Shown here: in pieces, positions 1 through 12,624 of the stretch
Numbering within the stretch: the stretch's first letter is position 1
How the letters are laid out: every line of letters begins with the position of its first letter
From: Trileptium ribeirensis
Taxonomy: Eukaryota > Nematoda > Enoplea > Enoplida > Thoracostomopsidae
Assembly (NCBI GenBank): GCA_030248225.1
Contig: JASANE010027696.1
Coordinates: forward strand, 26,217-90,216
Direction: 5' to 3'
Length of the DNA stretch: 64,000 nt
Program-made: the position numbers and the translations under genes
Notes under the pieces: model-generated
Database searches by the model: none
Told to the model about the DNA's origin: nothing
What the model saw: only the letters and a program-made list of their open reading frames with translations

Positions 1-58
1 CATTCGAACATCACTTGATACTGGATCGAAAGCAGTTGTTTGTTTAAATGTTGCATAT

Positions 59-960
59 GTAACAGATCCATGCGGGATCGTTACGAGATAGATCAATCCC
101 GACCACAACCTAATGGACAACATTTACATATTTTGGTCATTAAATCGTCGTTGGAGCTAAACCCTCGAAAATAATGGTTTTAAAGGAAATTGAAGCCATT
201 TCCACACACCGATACGCGTCTAGAAAAGAAGCGAAATCAGCGATTTTCGCTGCATCTGTGTAAACCCCGCGTTGACCTCTTAGTATGCAGAAACTGGTCG
301 CTTGTCACCTTACTTATGGTGGTTATACGTATCATAGATCGCAGGACGTTACACAATCGTTCCGTATTGCAAACCATGAATAGCTATACTCGACATTCTC
401 GCTATATACGTAGGGATTTTCCTGTACTCCGGTCAGCACCGCCCGCGTTTCCATGAGCACCACGGGTGAATATGAATACCGTACCATAATTACACAATTT
501 TCGTAGTATTGCTGCTGTTGTTCATTGTAACATGTATCTATGTATGTCATTTGTTTTTGCCATAAAGGCATCCATTGTTACATTTGATTTGTGCCAATTA
601 CCATGATTATGCCAATTGTTAGTTAACTATTTGTACTTTACTCGTATACTTGATTTGTATTGTGTTACCTTGCTTTTATCGATCCATGAACCTAATATAT
701 CCGATTGTAACCGCCGTTGCTAGGTATACAAAATATGTCTGATTGGTACCCTGATTGCATCGGTTTTATATATATATAGTTGATTTACATCTATACCATT
801 GTCCACGCGTTTAAGTGATGCCATGATTCTAATGATCCCTTAGGCTCGATTTGCGCTGTTACCATTAATTTCACTGTTATGATTGCATTAATTTTGTTGT
901 ACCCTCGTGGATTATCGGAGCCATAAAGGCACACAAATAAAATATCGGCTACCAGCGTTC
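59..960 (+). repeat. Dispersed repeat, copy A (partner of 61711-63735)
   Basis: Seen: the segment around 68-135 (aacagatcca...gatcgttacgag...cctaatgg) matches 61720-61787. The segment around 370-450 (caaaccatgaat...cggtcagcacc) matches 63419-63491, and the segment around 898-930 (ttgtacc...ccataaaggcac) matches 63674-63702. The matches are in the same order and orientation, and the spacing agrees once a 1.16-kb hAT-like insertion is removed from the other copy. Identity by eye is roughly 65-80 percent. There is no coding sequence of note; the short ORFs here look fortuitous. The family is unrecognised. The true left limit may lie outside the window. Confidence 0.65.
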
Positions 961-3330
961 ATTTTCGCTGGCTAAATTAGCTGATAAAATGTAACTTAAA
1001 TTGTCAATTCCGAATACTCGGGATTGAGGGTCTTTACGGCTCCGGCCCATAGCTCCGGAACTGTTGAGACATCGTGAATAAAGAGCTGAACACTTTTCAT
1101 ACAGAATTCTTCGGTCTTTACAATGATACCGGTCCCGTGGATATCCGATCAGGATCCTCGGACTTATTAAGGAATTACTATATACGTACATGAAAATTGA
1201 ATGAAAATAGTACCTACATTTAATTAAATATTTCGGCGAATAATCAACATAAAAGTATATAACTGACATCTTTGAATTCCTTGAATCCAAGGCTTTCGTT
1301 TAGCCCGGACCGGACTCGTTGTGCCCTTTGGGTTCATTACCCCATGAAATTTACGGAAATTTTCCCGATAGGCGTGTAACTAATCATCGGGATCGCCTAA
1401 TTTAATCCAACCCAAAGATATGCCCTCACCCCACAAAAAATCAACACCGAACCCGCTAGAATCGCCTGAACACTATAATTACTCATTGAAATTCACGATG
1501 GGCTCGCCCGAGAGCCCAGTTTTCCTTTTTGTCTGAAAATGGACATGTCGCATATCAAGATACTCAGCTAAAGGAACCGAGCCCGATTTTGAGGCCCGTT
1601 TGGCACTCTGAAGCCATTTGAGGGAACTGGAGCCCTTTTTTACGCCCTTTGCCCCATGTTTGTTTGTTTAGCAGCGTCTTATTTCTACGGACGCTGGTCC
1701 CAAATATATAAGCACATATGCTTATATGTGGAATAAACACACAATTTCAATATAAGATTTATATTTACACTAAGTAAACCTCTAAATAAATATAAAATCT
1801 ATATTGAGGATAGTCTGAGTGGTCAATAGATAGATGTGCCGATATTTCTCTGCAACCCAGCAGTTCATTTGAGCCGATGCTTGCTTTTAGGAGTTTAGTA
1901 TTAAAGTTTTGAGAAACTTCTTATCAGTGAGTAAGTATGAGCTATACATAAACTTAATATAAAATTCGAGGTTTATAATAAAATTGTCAGGGCGAACCAA
2001 GTACAAACGTTTTTAAGCAAACAAGCTTAACCTCTCAAGCTTGATATAGCTGATACTAGATCTATAAGCTTCAATTAGCTTAATATCAAAGTTGTCCGAT
2101 AGAAATATATAGTTGTTTCTTAAGTACATATACGAATTTAATATAAGTTTTATATAAAATAAGTTTGTAAATTTGAAATTTCAAATTATAAACTAGTATA
2201 AACCCTGTGTAAAGTATAGGGTTTTGTATACCTGGAAGTACTGGAAAGTTCCAACAACTTCAAAATAAACTGAAGGACGCGCTATGGACACTATTGGAAG
2301 TTTAATATATCGGCCCAGCGAATATAAGAATATTATTAGCTTCATATTAACGTTATATTAAAGTTATTTGAAATCGAATCAAATTAGTACCCAAAACTTT
2401 GCTGATAACAGAAATCGACCGTTACGGCTTAGGTTGAGCTCTGAATGCAGGGAGTTTCGTTCTGGAAGTGCTGTCGAAGCAATTTTGACAAAATTAGCAA
2501 AGTTAACGACGCTATAAATCTTCTAAATTAGCGTCGGTATTTCCTTTGAAGTGGTACCGCTGATTCTAGAGTTTCATTGGGTTTCAGCTACCAATTTCGA
2601 GACTCCGGTCTCAATTACTTTGTTTATTGGTTAAGAGCTAGAAAAGCAGTCGAGGTTAGCTCCCCCGACAAAAGTAGCAGGTTCAGGCTGACTTCGGCAG
2701 CACAGAGTTTGGTCGGCTTTACAGACCGGCTCTGTTGCTCTTCAGTATCAGTCGGCATCAGCTACTTATTAGTATTGTCTTACTCTTAGCTTTCATACTT
2801 TTGGTTTTGCGAACGGGAGCGATGGACGTATGAACAAAGGGATCCGAGTACGTAAGTGTGGGCAGGGAGGCGTTGTAGAGTAGTCGAGAGTTATTGACGT
2901 AAGGTTAGAGAGGTTCGGAGATTAGTTGGCATCAAGTAGGAGTGAAAGACGAGTCGATGAGTTCTACCGTTTAACATTTAGTAACTCCCTGTCCGTGTTG
3001 AACCAGAAATTTACGGGAACTCCAATCGAGGTTGTTAATCTATTGTCTCGAGAGTGGGACAGCCTGCTTTGAGCAAAAATTCGACATAACTCAAGAATTA
3101 CTCCTAGAATTTTGTTGAAAATTTACCAGATTCTTCGTAGAAATGTACATAGTCGAATGCGACTTTAAAATTCATTAGTATCTGGACGGTTTCAAACTCA
3201 ATGACTCGATAGTAGGACACCCCCATCCTGTGCTTAGTTTAGCATATTTTGAAATTCCCCCCAGGAATTTCGTTTAAATTTTGCTGAGTTGTAGCATCGT
3301 CTTTGGTCTTACAAATGAGACCTTAAGTTT
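961..3330. other. No gene recognised
   Basis: AT-rich sequence with scattered stops in all frames. The ORFs (largest 113 codons, 949-1290 on the minus strand) have no recognisable domain and no convincing splice context. A short stretch near 3078-3110 (tcgacataactcaagaatt) resembles 61478-61505, so at least part of it is dispersed repeat. If the MFSD10-like gene continues, its 3' exons would have to lie here or further left, but none was found. Confidence 0.4.
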
Positions 3331-3334
3331 GAGC

Positions 3335-3960
3335 GAACCCAACCGGCTTCGTTTGCCCGGTGACCCAAAAGGGGTCCGCCCGATCCTAAAATTTCAATAG
3401 TTAAAAATGATTTTTTGTTTTACGAATAGACACCCGTTAGGTCTTCCATTTGCGCTATTGAGCCGGCAAAGCCGTGACCCGTTCAAAAATTACAGGAAAG
3501 GTGAACCCGAGCAGCGCAAAACCAGCTCAGGTTTTTATACAGATTTCATAGATTCTTTCCCGTACATTCAGTTTCATAGTTAGGTTTTGGTTTAGCTTTA
3601 CCACAGATTTTTGTCATACTCTTTCTTTCTCTCCTCTGTACATTTCGCAGTCATCAATGCAACACGAAAGCTATCGGAGTCTCGAAATTCCGATACGCTG
3701 ACGCTGCAACGAAAATATCAAAATTTACCAGAACTGGTAAATTTGAAGGCAGTGGTAACATTATTGTGTACAAAATTTAGCGATATCGCGAAGAGCGAGA
3801 TCGAGTGTATCGGCTCACGGCCCGACGGATCAGTTTTTGAAAGCACCGTTGACTCGCATAAACGAAAAGTTAGGTCGAGCTCAACCTCTGTGCAAAATTT
3901 CACAGAAAAAGACTGTCACATTACATAAGAAATTCAAAATTTTAGATATCCACCGCCTTT
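3335..3960 (+). repeat. Dispersed repeat, partner of 54490-55190
   Basis: Seen: shared blocks in the same order as at 54490-55190. These are cggtgacccaaaa/cggtgacccgaaa, cctaaaatttcaat, a gctcaggttttt block, atcaatgca, and cacagaaaaa near the end. The partner copy carries an extra CAGTACCCGCC-type MITE at 54760 that is absent here, so this copy gives the approximate empty site near 3545-3600. The 105-codon ORF at 3611-3928 lies inside the repeat and has no recognisable domain. Family unknown. Confidence 0.6.
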
Positions 3961-6030
3961 CTGAATGGTTAGGCTAAGAATCCCTGTCGAGACCGAGGAA
4001 CCGAGTAAATGAAGAGCGTAAACCGAGCCAGAACTAGTAGGAAAACTTGTTACGGGTTTAATAACCGTCGGATCCCGTGATACAGATCCAACTAAATAGG
4101 TAGGAATTGTCAAAAAAGTTAGGTGAATATTATAGCAAATAATGGTCTTTCCAAAAGCCGATTTGGACGTTGAATATACGAGGATGTACGCATATTAAAG
4201 TCCGCGTCGATGGCCCCAGGGCATCGTCACTCATTGGTTTAGTCTGTATTTGACTTGGATCTAGCTGGATATAATTTTGACCCCTGACTCCATGGTCTAA
4301 ACTTGACGTAAATTCACACATTATGATTATCAACTTTGTACATTGAGCACTTGTGAACCGTTAGACCCGGGACGATCAAGAGAATCGATAGAACATTATT
4401 GTAGGTCAAATTACCTTTTATGACCGTGTCGAAATAGTGAATACAATTGTAGTATACCTGACGACCGCCCAGCGTACCAGTTTTTGAGACTTCAAGTACC
4501 CGAACCATCATTTATGAGTTTACCGTTTAGGATTTTTCTTAATCAGTTTCGTTACTGTTTTTCTTGAAAACTTAGGACATTGTTCTGCGGAGCCGAGCGT
4601 GACCGTAGGCTTCGAGCGAACCCTGATTTAAGCTCAAAATCAGACTAACATTTTCCTGGATCCGGCTCGATCAAGCTCCTTATCAAACTGCGCAAATTAC
4701 GCTGCTAATGCAAAATATTTTCCTTGATAAGTTCAGTTTTACATACACGACAGTGTAAAGCTTCAGCAGGAAATTTTGTCCTTAGGAAAATCTGAAACGT
4801 TAGAAAAAACTTGTCCTAATCTTCTCCTAGCGGGAATTATACGCCGCTAAAGAGATACTTCACCTCGCAACTTACCCTGGCTCACGAGCATTAGACACTA
4901 GAGCCGAATATCTTTAGGTCATAAACGAGTCGAGATTTAAGCGTCAAGCATGTATCGTTATGCTATTTTTATACACAACCGTGTAGGAACCTGGATAACG
5001 TATTACAGAGAAAAGTTTCTTTCCTCGCTTCAAGGATAAAGGATAAAGTCCACAACCACATAGTTATCCATACGTATGCGTGAGAGGAAAACGTTACATC
5101 GTACCAATAATCTTAGGAGTCGTACTTGTGTCGACCTTGATCATATATACCTGTGTGCCGATATGTATGAATTACTTTGATTATGTACCAATGTCAATTG
5201 TTCAATTATACCTTACTGACTAACCTAGTGTATCATATCCTTTTCTTTTGTAACAATACGTATCGTGTATCGTAGCCGTGTTGGTCACAAGTTGTCGACA
5301 TTAGGATGAGCAAACTCGGACCCGTAATCCCACGGTGTACGCTTAGTCCTGCGGCCCGCTTTATATTTGTTTTGCCGCCTTTAGCTTACCTAAATCAAAT
5401 TTGTTAACCGGAGTTCCCTAGCAGTACCGAGCGCGCAGTTATTCGGATGGCGCCTCGAGATAACTGAATACCGCGCGGCATTGTACATTCCGGTATCCCT
5501 ATCCGTTTCGAGTAAAGTAAGCGCAGCTGTAGTGAAAGAGCAGATTTCACGACGTGATCTATATTACAGCTGTGAGAGTTCCGTGAAAAAGGCGATGACT
5601 CCGACATGTGTGATTTTCCCCTTCGAGTCCCCGACCTAATAGTTATAGCGCACCGTATTTTGTTGTACCGATTGTATTATACCTTCTGATGTACCTTGTA
5701 CGTATGCGATTTTGGCTTATAAATAAATACTAAAACCAAACCCACGGTATTATCGTGTTTTGATTGCCAATGCAGCGATACGTATTAAAGGGTTTTGAAA
5801 TCGTCGCCCCGATCGACGACCCGCGTTCAGGCTTTGAAGGGCAGAAATGGCAATCCTTAGCGTGACTCGCCGATTCATTGAGTGTGAATGAGTACGACTC
5901 GTGCGACATGAAAATTTACCCGCCAACTTTCGCTGAACGTCAAACCGACCCCGCAATCAGACGTTAAACGTCTAGGGATTTGTCGTAAATAAAATAACGT
6001 TCAGGAAGGTAGAGATCACCAATCGAAAAC
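3961..6030. other. No gene recognised
   Basis: Short ORFs only, none with a recognisable motif. The sequence is less AT-rich than the following introns. It shows faint resemblance to 55200-56300 that I could not turn into a firm alignment. I see no RNA gene or clear inverted terminal repeats. Confidence 0.35.
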
Positions 6031-6034
6031 TAAC

Positions 6035-6262
6035 TTGTTAACACTTCCAGGTGGGACGATGAACAGGAATACTGGTCTGGTCTCTTTGGCCTGTGAGCAG
6101 GTGACGGAGCCAACCTCCCTAGGGACCTCAAATTTAGTACCACTTGGACTACGTGCGCAACCCGTCAGGCAGGATCAGAACACATCCTGTGAAGCGCTCC
6201 TGCGGCTTGCTAAGCTCCGTAGCTTCTTGGGACTGACCCAAAAGAAAAATGAACCTAATTAG
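6035..6262 (+). other. GC-richer block with a 75-codon ORF, unrecognised
   Basis: The stretch 6040-6300 is clearly richer in G+C than its surroundings and holds an uninterrupted 75-codon ORF. The predicted protein has no motif I recognise. The block ends where a tandem repeat array begins (about 6350). It may be an old repeat or retroelement fragment. I do not claim it is a gene. Confidence 0.25.
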
Positions 6263-6349
6263 GTCCGCCCTCGAGGTTACGATAGGCGGGGCGTATAGGC
6301 ATTACGTTTTGGAAGTATGCAATGCAGCAGCGTCACGTCGATATTACAT

Positions 6350-7085
6350 ATACATTTTTGAAGAAAATTTCTTGATCAAAACAGATTTTTCAAAGAGTTG
6401 CCGCATCACATTTTCTAAAAAACTAACTGCGGACACATCTAAATTCCACTGCAACTTTTAAGTGTTTTATTCAACTTTTAGGTAATTCATTACATTTTTT
6501 CTCAATACGCAATCTCAAAATTGTACCAATCCTGAAACTCACTTAACACCCATTCAGTTTACAGCAGTAATGTGCCAGCTGTCTGTTTAAATAACGACCA
6601 GCTGTATGTATGTTTAAATAAAGACTGTTGCATACATTTTTAACTAAATTTTTTTCATCAAAACAATTTTTTCAAAGAGTGGTCGCATCACATTATCTAC
6701 AAAACTAACTGCGTAAACAACAACTTTTAAGTGTTGTATTCAACTTTTAGGTAATTCATTACATTTTTTCTCAATGTGCAATCTCAAAATTGTGCCAATC
6801 CTGAAACACCACTTAAAACCCATTCACTTAACAGTAGCAATGTGCCAGCTGTTTGTTTAAGCAGACTACTGCATACATTTTAAGGAAAATTTTTAATCAA
6901 TGCAGAATTTTCAAAGAGTAGTCGTATCACATTAAAAAACTAACTGCGGATACATCTACGTTCCACTACAACTTTTAAGTGTTTTATTCAACTTTTAGAT
7001 AATTCATTAGGATATTTTTTTCAATGCGCCATTTCAAAATTATATTAATCGTGAAACCCACTTTACAGTAGTACATGCGTGGAAC
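6350..7085 (+). repeat. Three-unit tandem repeat, about 240-280 bp per unit
   Basis: The block tttttcaaagagt...cgcatcacat recurs at about 6386, 6670 and 6908. Each copy is followed by the same order of motifs: ctaactgcgg, aacttttaagtgt, ttattcaacttttag, aattcatta, and a ttctcaat..gc block. Units 1 and 2 also share an ending around gtgccagctgt..gtttaa. The spacing is about 282 and then 239 bp. Units have diverged by point changes and small indels, so this is an old local duplication rather than a fresh satellite. It lies just downstream of the last MFSD10-like exon found. Confidence 0.8.
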
Positions 7086-7838
7086 TGAATTGATCGTTAA
7101 ATATGAATTGGCCACCATTTATTCTGCCCTAACTATATAAAACAATATATCAGGATAACAAATCTAACGGAGCACTTGAGGTATAAATCAGTCTTGCATG
7201 CTGACCACGATCAAAGAGTAGAACAGATAATACAAAAAAACTCAGTAGAACAGATAATAAAAAAAACAAAAAATATTTAGTGCAGCTCGAAAAATTTTAA
7301 ATCCTGTTTTTCTGCCGAACATGAGCCAAATTTGACGAGTTTTCCTTACTATTATAACTCGGCTTAGTCTTGGAATATCACAAAACAGCAAAAAGCGAAT
7401 GATCGGGCCAGTGCGCACCGACTGATGCAAAAAAAAGAACACGTGACCGAATCCGGTCGAACGAGCCATAGTTCGTCTCCTTTCCATGTTCCGATCTATT
7501 CATTGATACCAAAACCATGCATGTAAACCTATTTACTGGGTAACTGGAGATAAAAACCTATTTCTAAAGCTTCATTAGAACTACATCACTCTATATAGTG
7601 TACTCTCTTAAAGCCGATAGAACCAGGGGTTTATGGCTTTTCTACCAGAAGCCACATAGCTAAATAGTTTATTATGTATTTCAGTTATTTCCACAAGCGG
7701 CACTGCCGCTGGTCACTGCCAGATATTGACATCGACCCCCTTTGGCCTCGGAGCCCAGCTACCCGCACCGGGAGCTCTGACTTTGAGCATGTATGATCTA
7801 GTATTAAAACAATACAGCATAACGCAAAAGTCACATAC

Positions 7839-8036
7839 CTGCTTATGATTTGGCAACGTTTCAGGCAAAAAAACTATAACACAAACACCTTCGGCAACCG
7901 TCAAAGTACACGCAAAAAAAGCCGGTGCGACGTAAAAGATACCAAAAGCCGCCTCATCCCGAGCGCGCGAGGCAAAATAGGCACCAATTATTGGACCGAT
8001 CAAAAAGCCGATAGCGAAACAAATTCCAACCACAGC
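7839..8036 (-). CDS. MFSD10: MFSD10-like transporter, exon 4 (codons 143-208)
   Basis: Exon of a major facilitator superfamily transporter of the MFSD10 (TETRAN) type, a twelve-helix membrane protein described as an organic anion transporter. The exon encodes 66 codons in phase 0. It opens with AVVGICFAIGFLIGPIIGAY, the family's helix with the G-x3-F-x3-GP-x2-GA pattern, and ends with FLPETLP, the hallmark that closes the first six-helix half. The acceptor reads ttaag/GCTGTG and the donor CAG/GTATGT. The next exon, which should start the cytosolic loop and helix 7, was not found in the 7.8 kb to its left. It is therefore too diverged to see, outside the window, or the gene is broken. Recognition is from the protein pattern alone. 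Confidence 0.85.
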
Positions 8037-8810
8037 CTTAAATTTATATGGAAAAATATATGAGACCACAGTCATTGTGAAAATAATGACCACCTTTCAG
8101 TCGCTGCAAGTTCAAGATGCCAATTAACTTTATTCAGACCTGATTTGAGAGATTTTCACAAAAATATCTCGATAACTGCGCAATGGCTCCCAAATTTATT
8201 CGATTAATATTGTAACCAATATTACACTAATACTATTCTTTAAATTGTACACAATGCGCAAAATACGTAAGATATAGCAGAATTTGTGTGAAAACTATTG
8301 CATATTATTAGGGAACAGCTTTTAAGAGGTTGTAACAGGTCTTGGCATTTCTCAGTGTTTCTTTGCAAATAGAAGGGTGTCCGGCTCTACATGAGAGCCC
8401 GACCGCATATTTCGGGCTCTCGCTAAGTTTTAACACTTTTCGATGTTTTGGAAATTATTAAAAATGTCGCTCAACAAGGACTCATAGGAAAAATGATACT
8501 GTGGATTTATTAAAAAAAATAGCGTGGCTGTGCTAGGAATTTTTTGTGCGTAGGACATCGGTTTTCTACATATTCTTCACGACTGGAAATTACATTGTCC
8601 ACTGCAACCCTGTTTAATGATATCCTTTACTGCAAATGACCACGAATACAATTCAGTAGCTGCCAGAGCTTATGGTGGTATGCCATGCTTCTGTGTTGCT
8701 CGAATTTCTCGGCGAGCCTATTGCAATACACCTCATTAACAAATTTCAAGCAAACGTTTGGAAGAGAAGTATTTGCCTTGCGTTCCAATGCCACCCCCTC
8801 TCAACGTACC

Positions 8811-9345
8811 GCAACAAAACTAAAACCGGCAATGAGTTTCCCATGGCCGAAAAAGCCTAAAGTGCAAGCTAACAGCCCCCAGAACATCACAATAAAATTA
8901 GGAATTTTGGGTCGAGCAACCATGGGGGCGCCATACCCCCGTACCCATAGAACCAAGGATAGCCAGAACAAAACCGACACCGGCAATAAGTTTCCCATGC
9001 CTGAAAAACCCCAAATGCAACTTTTCAGCCGCCCAGGATATCAGAACAAATTTTCGAATTTTGGGTCGAGGAGCCACAATGCTGCCATACCTCACACCCC
9101 ATAACAGGAGCCTTAATCGAAAAACAAAAAAAACTGGTATTCAACATTTTACTACGAAATAAAACCAAATAGAGAAAAAAATTCGAAAGTCAATATAAAA
9201 ATAACCTTGCGTCCGTGAAGGGTACTAAAATATGGTTAAAACGCTCATTTTTACCCCTTGCCCCGAAACCAGACCTCAAATCAAAAACGCCCGAGGTACG
9301 CGGTAACTCAATTGTGCCGGCTCGAATGAGCTCAAGATCATAGTG
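8811..9345 (+). repeat. Dispersed composite repeat, partner of 60318-61200
   Basis: Two internal units about 153 bp apart share aacaaaac..., gtttcccatg, ...ggaattttgggtcga (or cgaattttgggtcga), and a ccatac box. They are followed by gagccttaatcgaaaaa, an aaccttgcgtccgtgaaggg block, and a tail with ccggctcgaatgag. All of these recur in order at 60318-61200. The ORFs on both strands come from the repeat and have no domain. The repeat sits inside the third intron of the MFSD10-like gene. Confidence 0.8.
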
Positions 9346-9424
9346 AACTGGAGGCACCCCCAAACGAACTTGCGGGAATCGCCCCAGCTATTTTCCCTTC
9401 CACCTTTCCGAGCTAAGTGGACCG

Positions 9425-9600
9425 ACCAGGTTAGGCCTCCAGGTATAATTTCAGTAGATTGGCGAAGCCAGGAATTTTGCGGTAACGTCGCTGACTTTGC
9501 TGCAGCTTTTGACTGTGTGGATCGGCCATCACTATAAAACTAACTGCCACTGGAATCTCATAAAGTTTGCGAAAATGAAAATTTTTTTACTAAGATGCAA
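9425..9600 (+). pseudogene. Non-LTR reverse transcriptase fragment
   Basis: The frame starting near 9426 reads SQEFCGNV...DFAAAFDCVDRPSL before a stop at 9536. This is the finger/palm motif A of non-LTR reverse transcriptases (D-F-x-x-A-F-D-x-V-x-R-x-S-L), with the first catalytic aspartate in AFD. After a stop, the sequence continues with a GIPHKV-like remnant. It differs from the CR1/L2-like copy downstream, which has its own motif A region, so it is probably a second family (RTE- or Jockey-like). Only about 60 codons are left. It sits in the third MFSD10-like intron. Confidence 0.55.
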
Positions 9601-9885
9601 AGACTGTAGCCTTTAAGGAAGAGGTTAGATATCTCCCAGTTACGGATCGAAACTATTATAAGCAAACTCCTGTCAATACGCCTGTCAACTAGGTTGTTTA
9701 ATGCATTTATTATGATTATCGTAAAACGCGTAAATCATGGCGTAAACACACACTCGAAAGTCGCGCTACAATATCGGTAAATCAAGGTTTCGCGATCTGT
9801 CACAAGAAACTGAACTGTCACTGCCAAGTTCGCTTAAGCCAGGTGCCAAATACAAAGAAGTGGTCCGTCATAAACTCAACTCTGC

Positions 9886-11130
9886 TTGACAAGCAGCATT
9901 CCGCTATTGCTACAGTCTGCCTACATTAAAGGCCATTCCACTGAAACGGCCCCACTCAAAACCTGCAGCGACATTCGGAATAGCATGGACATTCGTTATT
10001 CTCGTATGTCTCAATCTCGTCAGTTTTTGACACTGTCGACCATAATATACTCATGCAACGTCTTTGCGACATCGGTGTATCACAGACATCTCCACAGTGG
10101 TTCGCGTCTTACCTTACCGGACGCCGTCAGCTAGCCTGCATTGGAAACTCATGGTCTACTCAGAAGAATATTTCCTGCGGGGTTCCTCAGGGTAGCGTGC
10201 TTGGACCAATTCAGTTCAGCAAATATGCAGTGCCTGTCGTCGACCTAATCGAAGCGGCCTGTTTTTACGTACGCTGCTACGTAGATGACATCCAAATTTA
10301 CAACGACTTCTACCCCAGACTCAACCGAAGTCATAAGCACACTGCGACGCTTATTTGCCGTTCTTCAAAACTGGTTTTATGACAATAAGCTCAAATTAAA
10401 TGATTCAAAAACTGAGTTAATATACTTAAGTCCCAAGGATAATTAATACAATATGCAAACCATGTGTACACATTGACAATGCCGTAATACAACCGCCGGA
10501 CTATGTAAAGATCCTGGGTGTCTTTCTTGACAATCAGATAACTTCCCTCTCGCGGGCTGCACCTGGCAACTTCGCGAAATTAGCCGAATGCGGCGGCGGT
10601 TTGATGAACAGACAGCAAAATACGTCGTCCAAGCATTCGTCATGTCTCGACTACACTACTGTAATGCCCTGTATTGCAGTGTGTCCTTGTCTCATATCGT
10701 TCCCCTGCGACGCCTGCTCTACAATGCAGTACAGATAGTGTCACAAACAGACGCGATCACATTACTCCGATTCTCCGACGAGTCCACTGGCTGCCTATTG
10801 AAAAGCGGATACGGTACACAATCATCGTCATCCTCTTCAACGCCATCTCTGCTGGCGCACCGTCGTATATCTCCGATATTGGCAAACTATCATACCTGCC
10901 TGCTTGCCGCATACTCACTGTCGACGTTTCGCGCAGCAACAGATTCAGCTCCCTTGCACCACTTGCATGAAATAACCTGCTATCAAGCCTATTTGATCCT
11001 AGTATTACAATTGCATTGTTTAAATCTCGACTGAAAACTTTCCTATTTCCTGGAATATACGATACAATATGATATAATATTAACCTCACTTGTGTTATAC
11101 CCTGTTATTCGCTTATGCGCCTTTGTATCA
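9886..11130 (+). pseudogene. CR1/L2-like LINE, 3' half of ORF2, decayed
   Basis: Reverse transcriptase remnants run across shifting frames. They include QSAYIKGHSTETAPL (near 9909-9953), WFASYLTGRRQ (10100-10132), SCGVPQGSVLGPIQF (10175-10220, the PQGSVLGP box) and YVDDIQIYN (10279-10305, the catalytic YxDD). The region after the RT has RLHYCNALYC (10649-10678), DHITPILRRVHWLPI and APSYISDI, and ends near a fragment resembling the FKSRLKTFLF C-terminus. These motifs and their order are typical of CR1/L2/Rex-type elements. Frameshifts separate at least three blocks, so it cannot be active. The 5' part of the element is absent. It is antisense to the MFSD10-like gene and lies in its third intron. 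Confidence 0.9.
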
Positions 11131-12465
11131 TTTTCAATGAAATTGGTGCATTCTAAATCCGTTATAATTATTATTATCCGCAGTTAGATAGCTGTTCTAG
11201 CTTTTGGATTGCTTGCCGAACATGATGAGCCAGGAAACTCTGAGTCACATCTGAACTATCATGACGAAAAGATATCTTTGAGGATAAATGCCGGAGACGA
11301 AAACCTTGGGTCCGAACGGTATTCATCTTAATGGAACACTGGTGGAAAATTTTGATGAGTTCATATACCTGGCTCCACGATAATGCATAAAACCATTGCG
11401 CTCGCAGACGAAATATCGATTCAGATTGTAAAGACCACAACGTCATTTACAAGACTACGTCCACTACAGATCTGAAAAGACGTAGCAATCACGCCCTGCC
11501 TATGCCGGTGTATATAGCAGGAAGTTGCAGAATTTTGGAAGCAACATACGGATGCTAGAGACCTATCAGACAAGCTCTCTTCGCCACATAGCTGCGCTGC
11601 CAATTCGCTCACAAAGGACGTGAGGAATCAAGGCGCTAGGGCAATGTGCAAGAACATGTGCACATTAAAGTCCACATTACAGAGGCCGGCTAGCCATTTT
11701 ATGATCATGTATTATGCACTATGAATTTATGATCATGTATGCACTATGAACAACAACCGACTTCCAATCCGCATTTTGGAAACCAGAACACCATTGTTTT
11801 TGAAGATCAGTCGGTGAGCGCTGTAACGAATATTTTTGTAGATGATTTTGTAGATGTAACGAATGTTTTTGAAGATCAGTCGGCTAACATCATCAAAACA
11901 TACCTGAATTTCCTGATAAATATGGACATTCAAATTGGTAGCTGAGTTAGTCACAAGATCTGTAAGGAACTGGTGGGTAATGAGTCACTGTAGCACGCTA
12001 TTACACGGTTCGGAACGGCACAGCTCCGCGGCGACATTAATGCCAATCATTAAAGTCATGCATAGCGAGCAGTATTACGGTGTTCAGCAGGTGTGAATGC
12101 GGAAACTTCAGTTTCTGCAAGTCGCTGACATTTTTTCTACATTCGCACTCTGAACTAGAAATTCTTTTAAATTATGGAACAATTATTTTAAAGTTAATGT
12201 TATAAACGTCTTCATAATGTTTCAGGGCAGATTCAATAATGATTTTATTGTTTTTATTAAATATAAAACAATTTTCAATATTTTAGATATTGATGTCCCA
12301 GGTTGAGGCGAGGGTACCCTAATGCAGACCCGGCGTACCCTGATTCCAAACACAGTAGTGAGATCTTGAAACGATTTAGCGCCAATTCAAAATTATTCAG
12401 TGAATAAAGTAACTAGCTCTACATATACAGGGGCTAGCGATGGCAATATTTGAACTTATACTTAC
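11131..12465. other. Intronic sequence without a gene
   Basis: Intron 3 of the MFSD10-like gene continues here. The only structure seen is local duplication. A tatgatcatgta..tgcactatgaa block is doubled at 11699-11750. A tttttgaagatcagtcgg block occurs at 11798 and 11867 with a gtaacgaat repeat between. The ORFs have no recognisable domain. Confidence 0.5.
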
Positions 12466-12624
12466 CATACCTTTACCACGCTTTGACACAGGGCTAATGT
12501 CTGTGACGATAGCAGCAGCAAGATTGACGCTAGTTTTGCTCAATCCTCCGATCACACGGGATATGATAAATATTCCGAACGATACTGACTTTGACCACAC
12601 GATATAGGAGCATAAGCTACCACA
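12466..12624 (-). CDS. MFSD10: MFSD10-like transporter, exon 3 (codons 90-142)
   Basis: 53 codons in phase 0. The translation begins CGSLCSYIVWSKSVSFGIFI and continues through ISRVIGGLSKTSVNLAAAIV to TDISPVSKRGKGM. In this family that is helix 3, the R-x-I-G-G-x-S-K loop, helix 4, and the T/A-D-(I/L)-x-S-P-x-x-R-x-(Q/K)-G-M stretch before helix 5. The acceptor is ttttatag/TGTGG and the donor is GGTATG/GTAAGT, close to consensus. The phase and protein order agree with the neighbouring exons 15967-16116 and 7839-8036. Confidence 0.88.

Noticed and set aside
8685..9104. 139-codon plus-strand ORF and overlapping minus-strand ORFs
   Set aside because: They are part of a dispersed composite repeat also present at 60318-61200 with frame differences; no domain.
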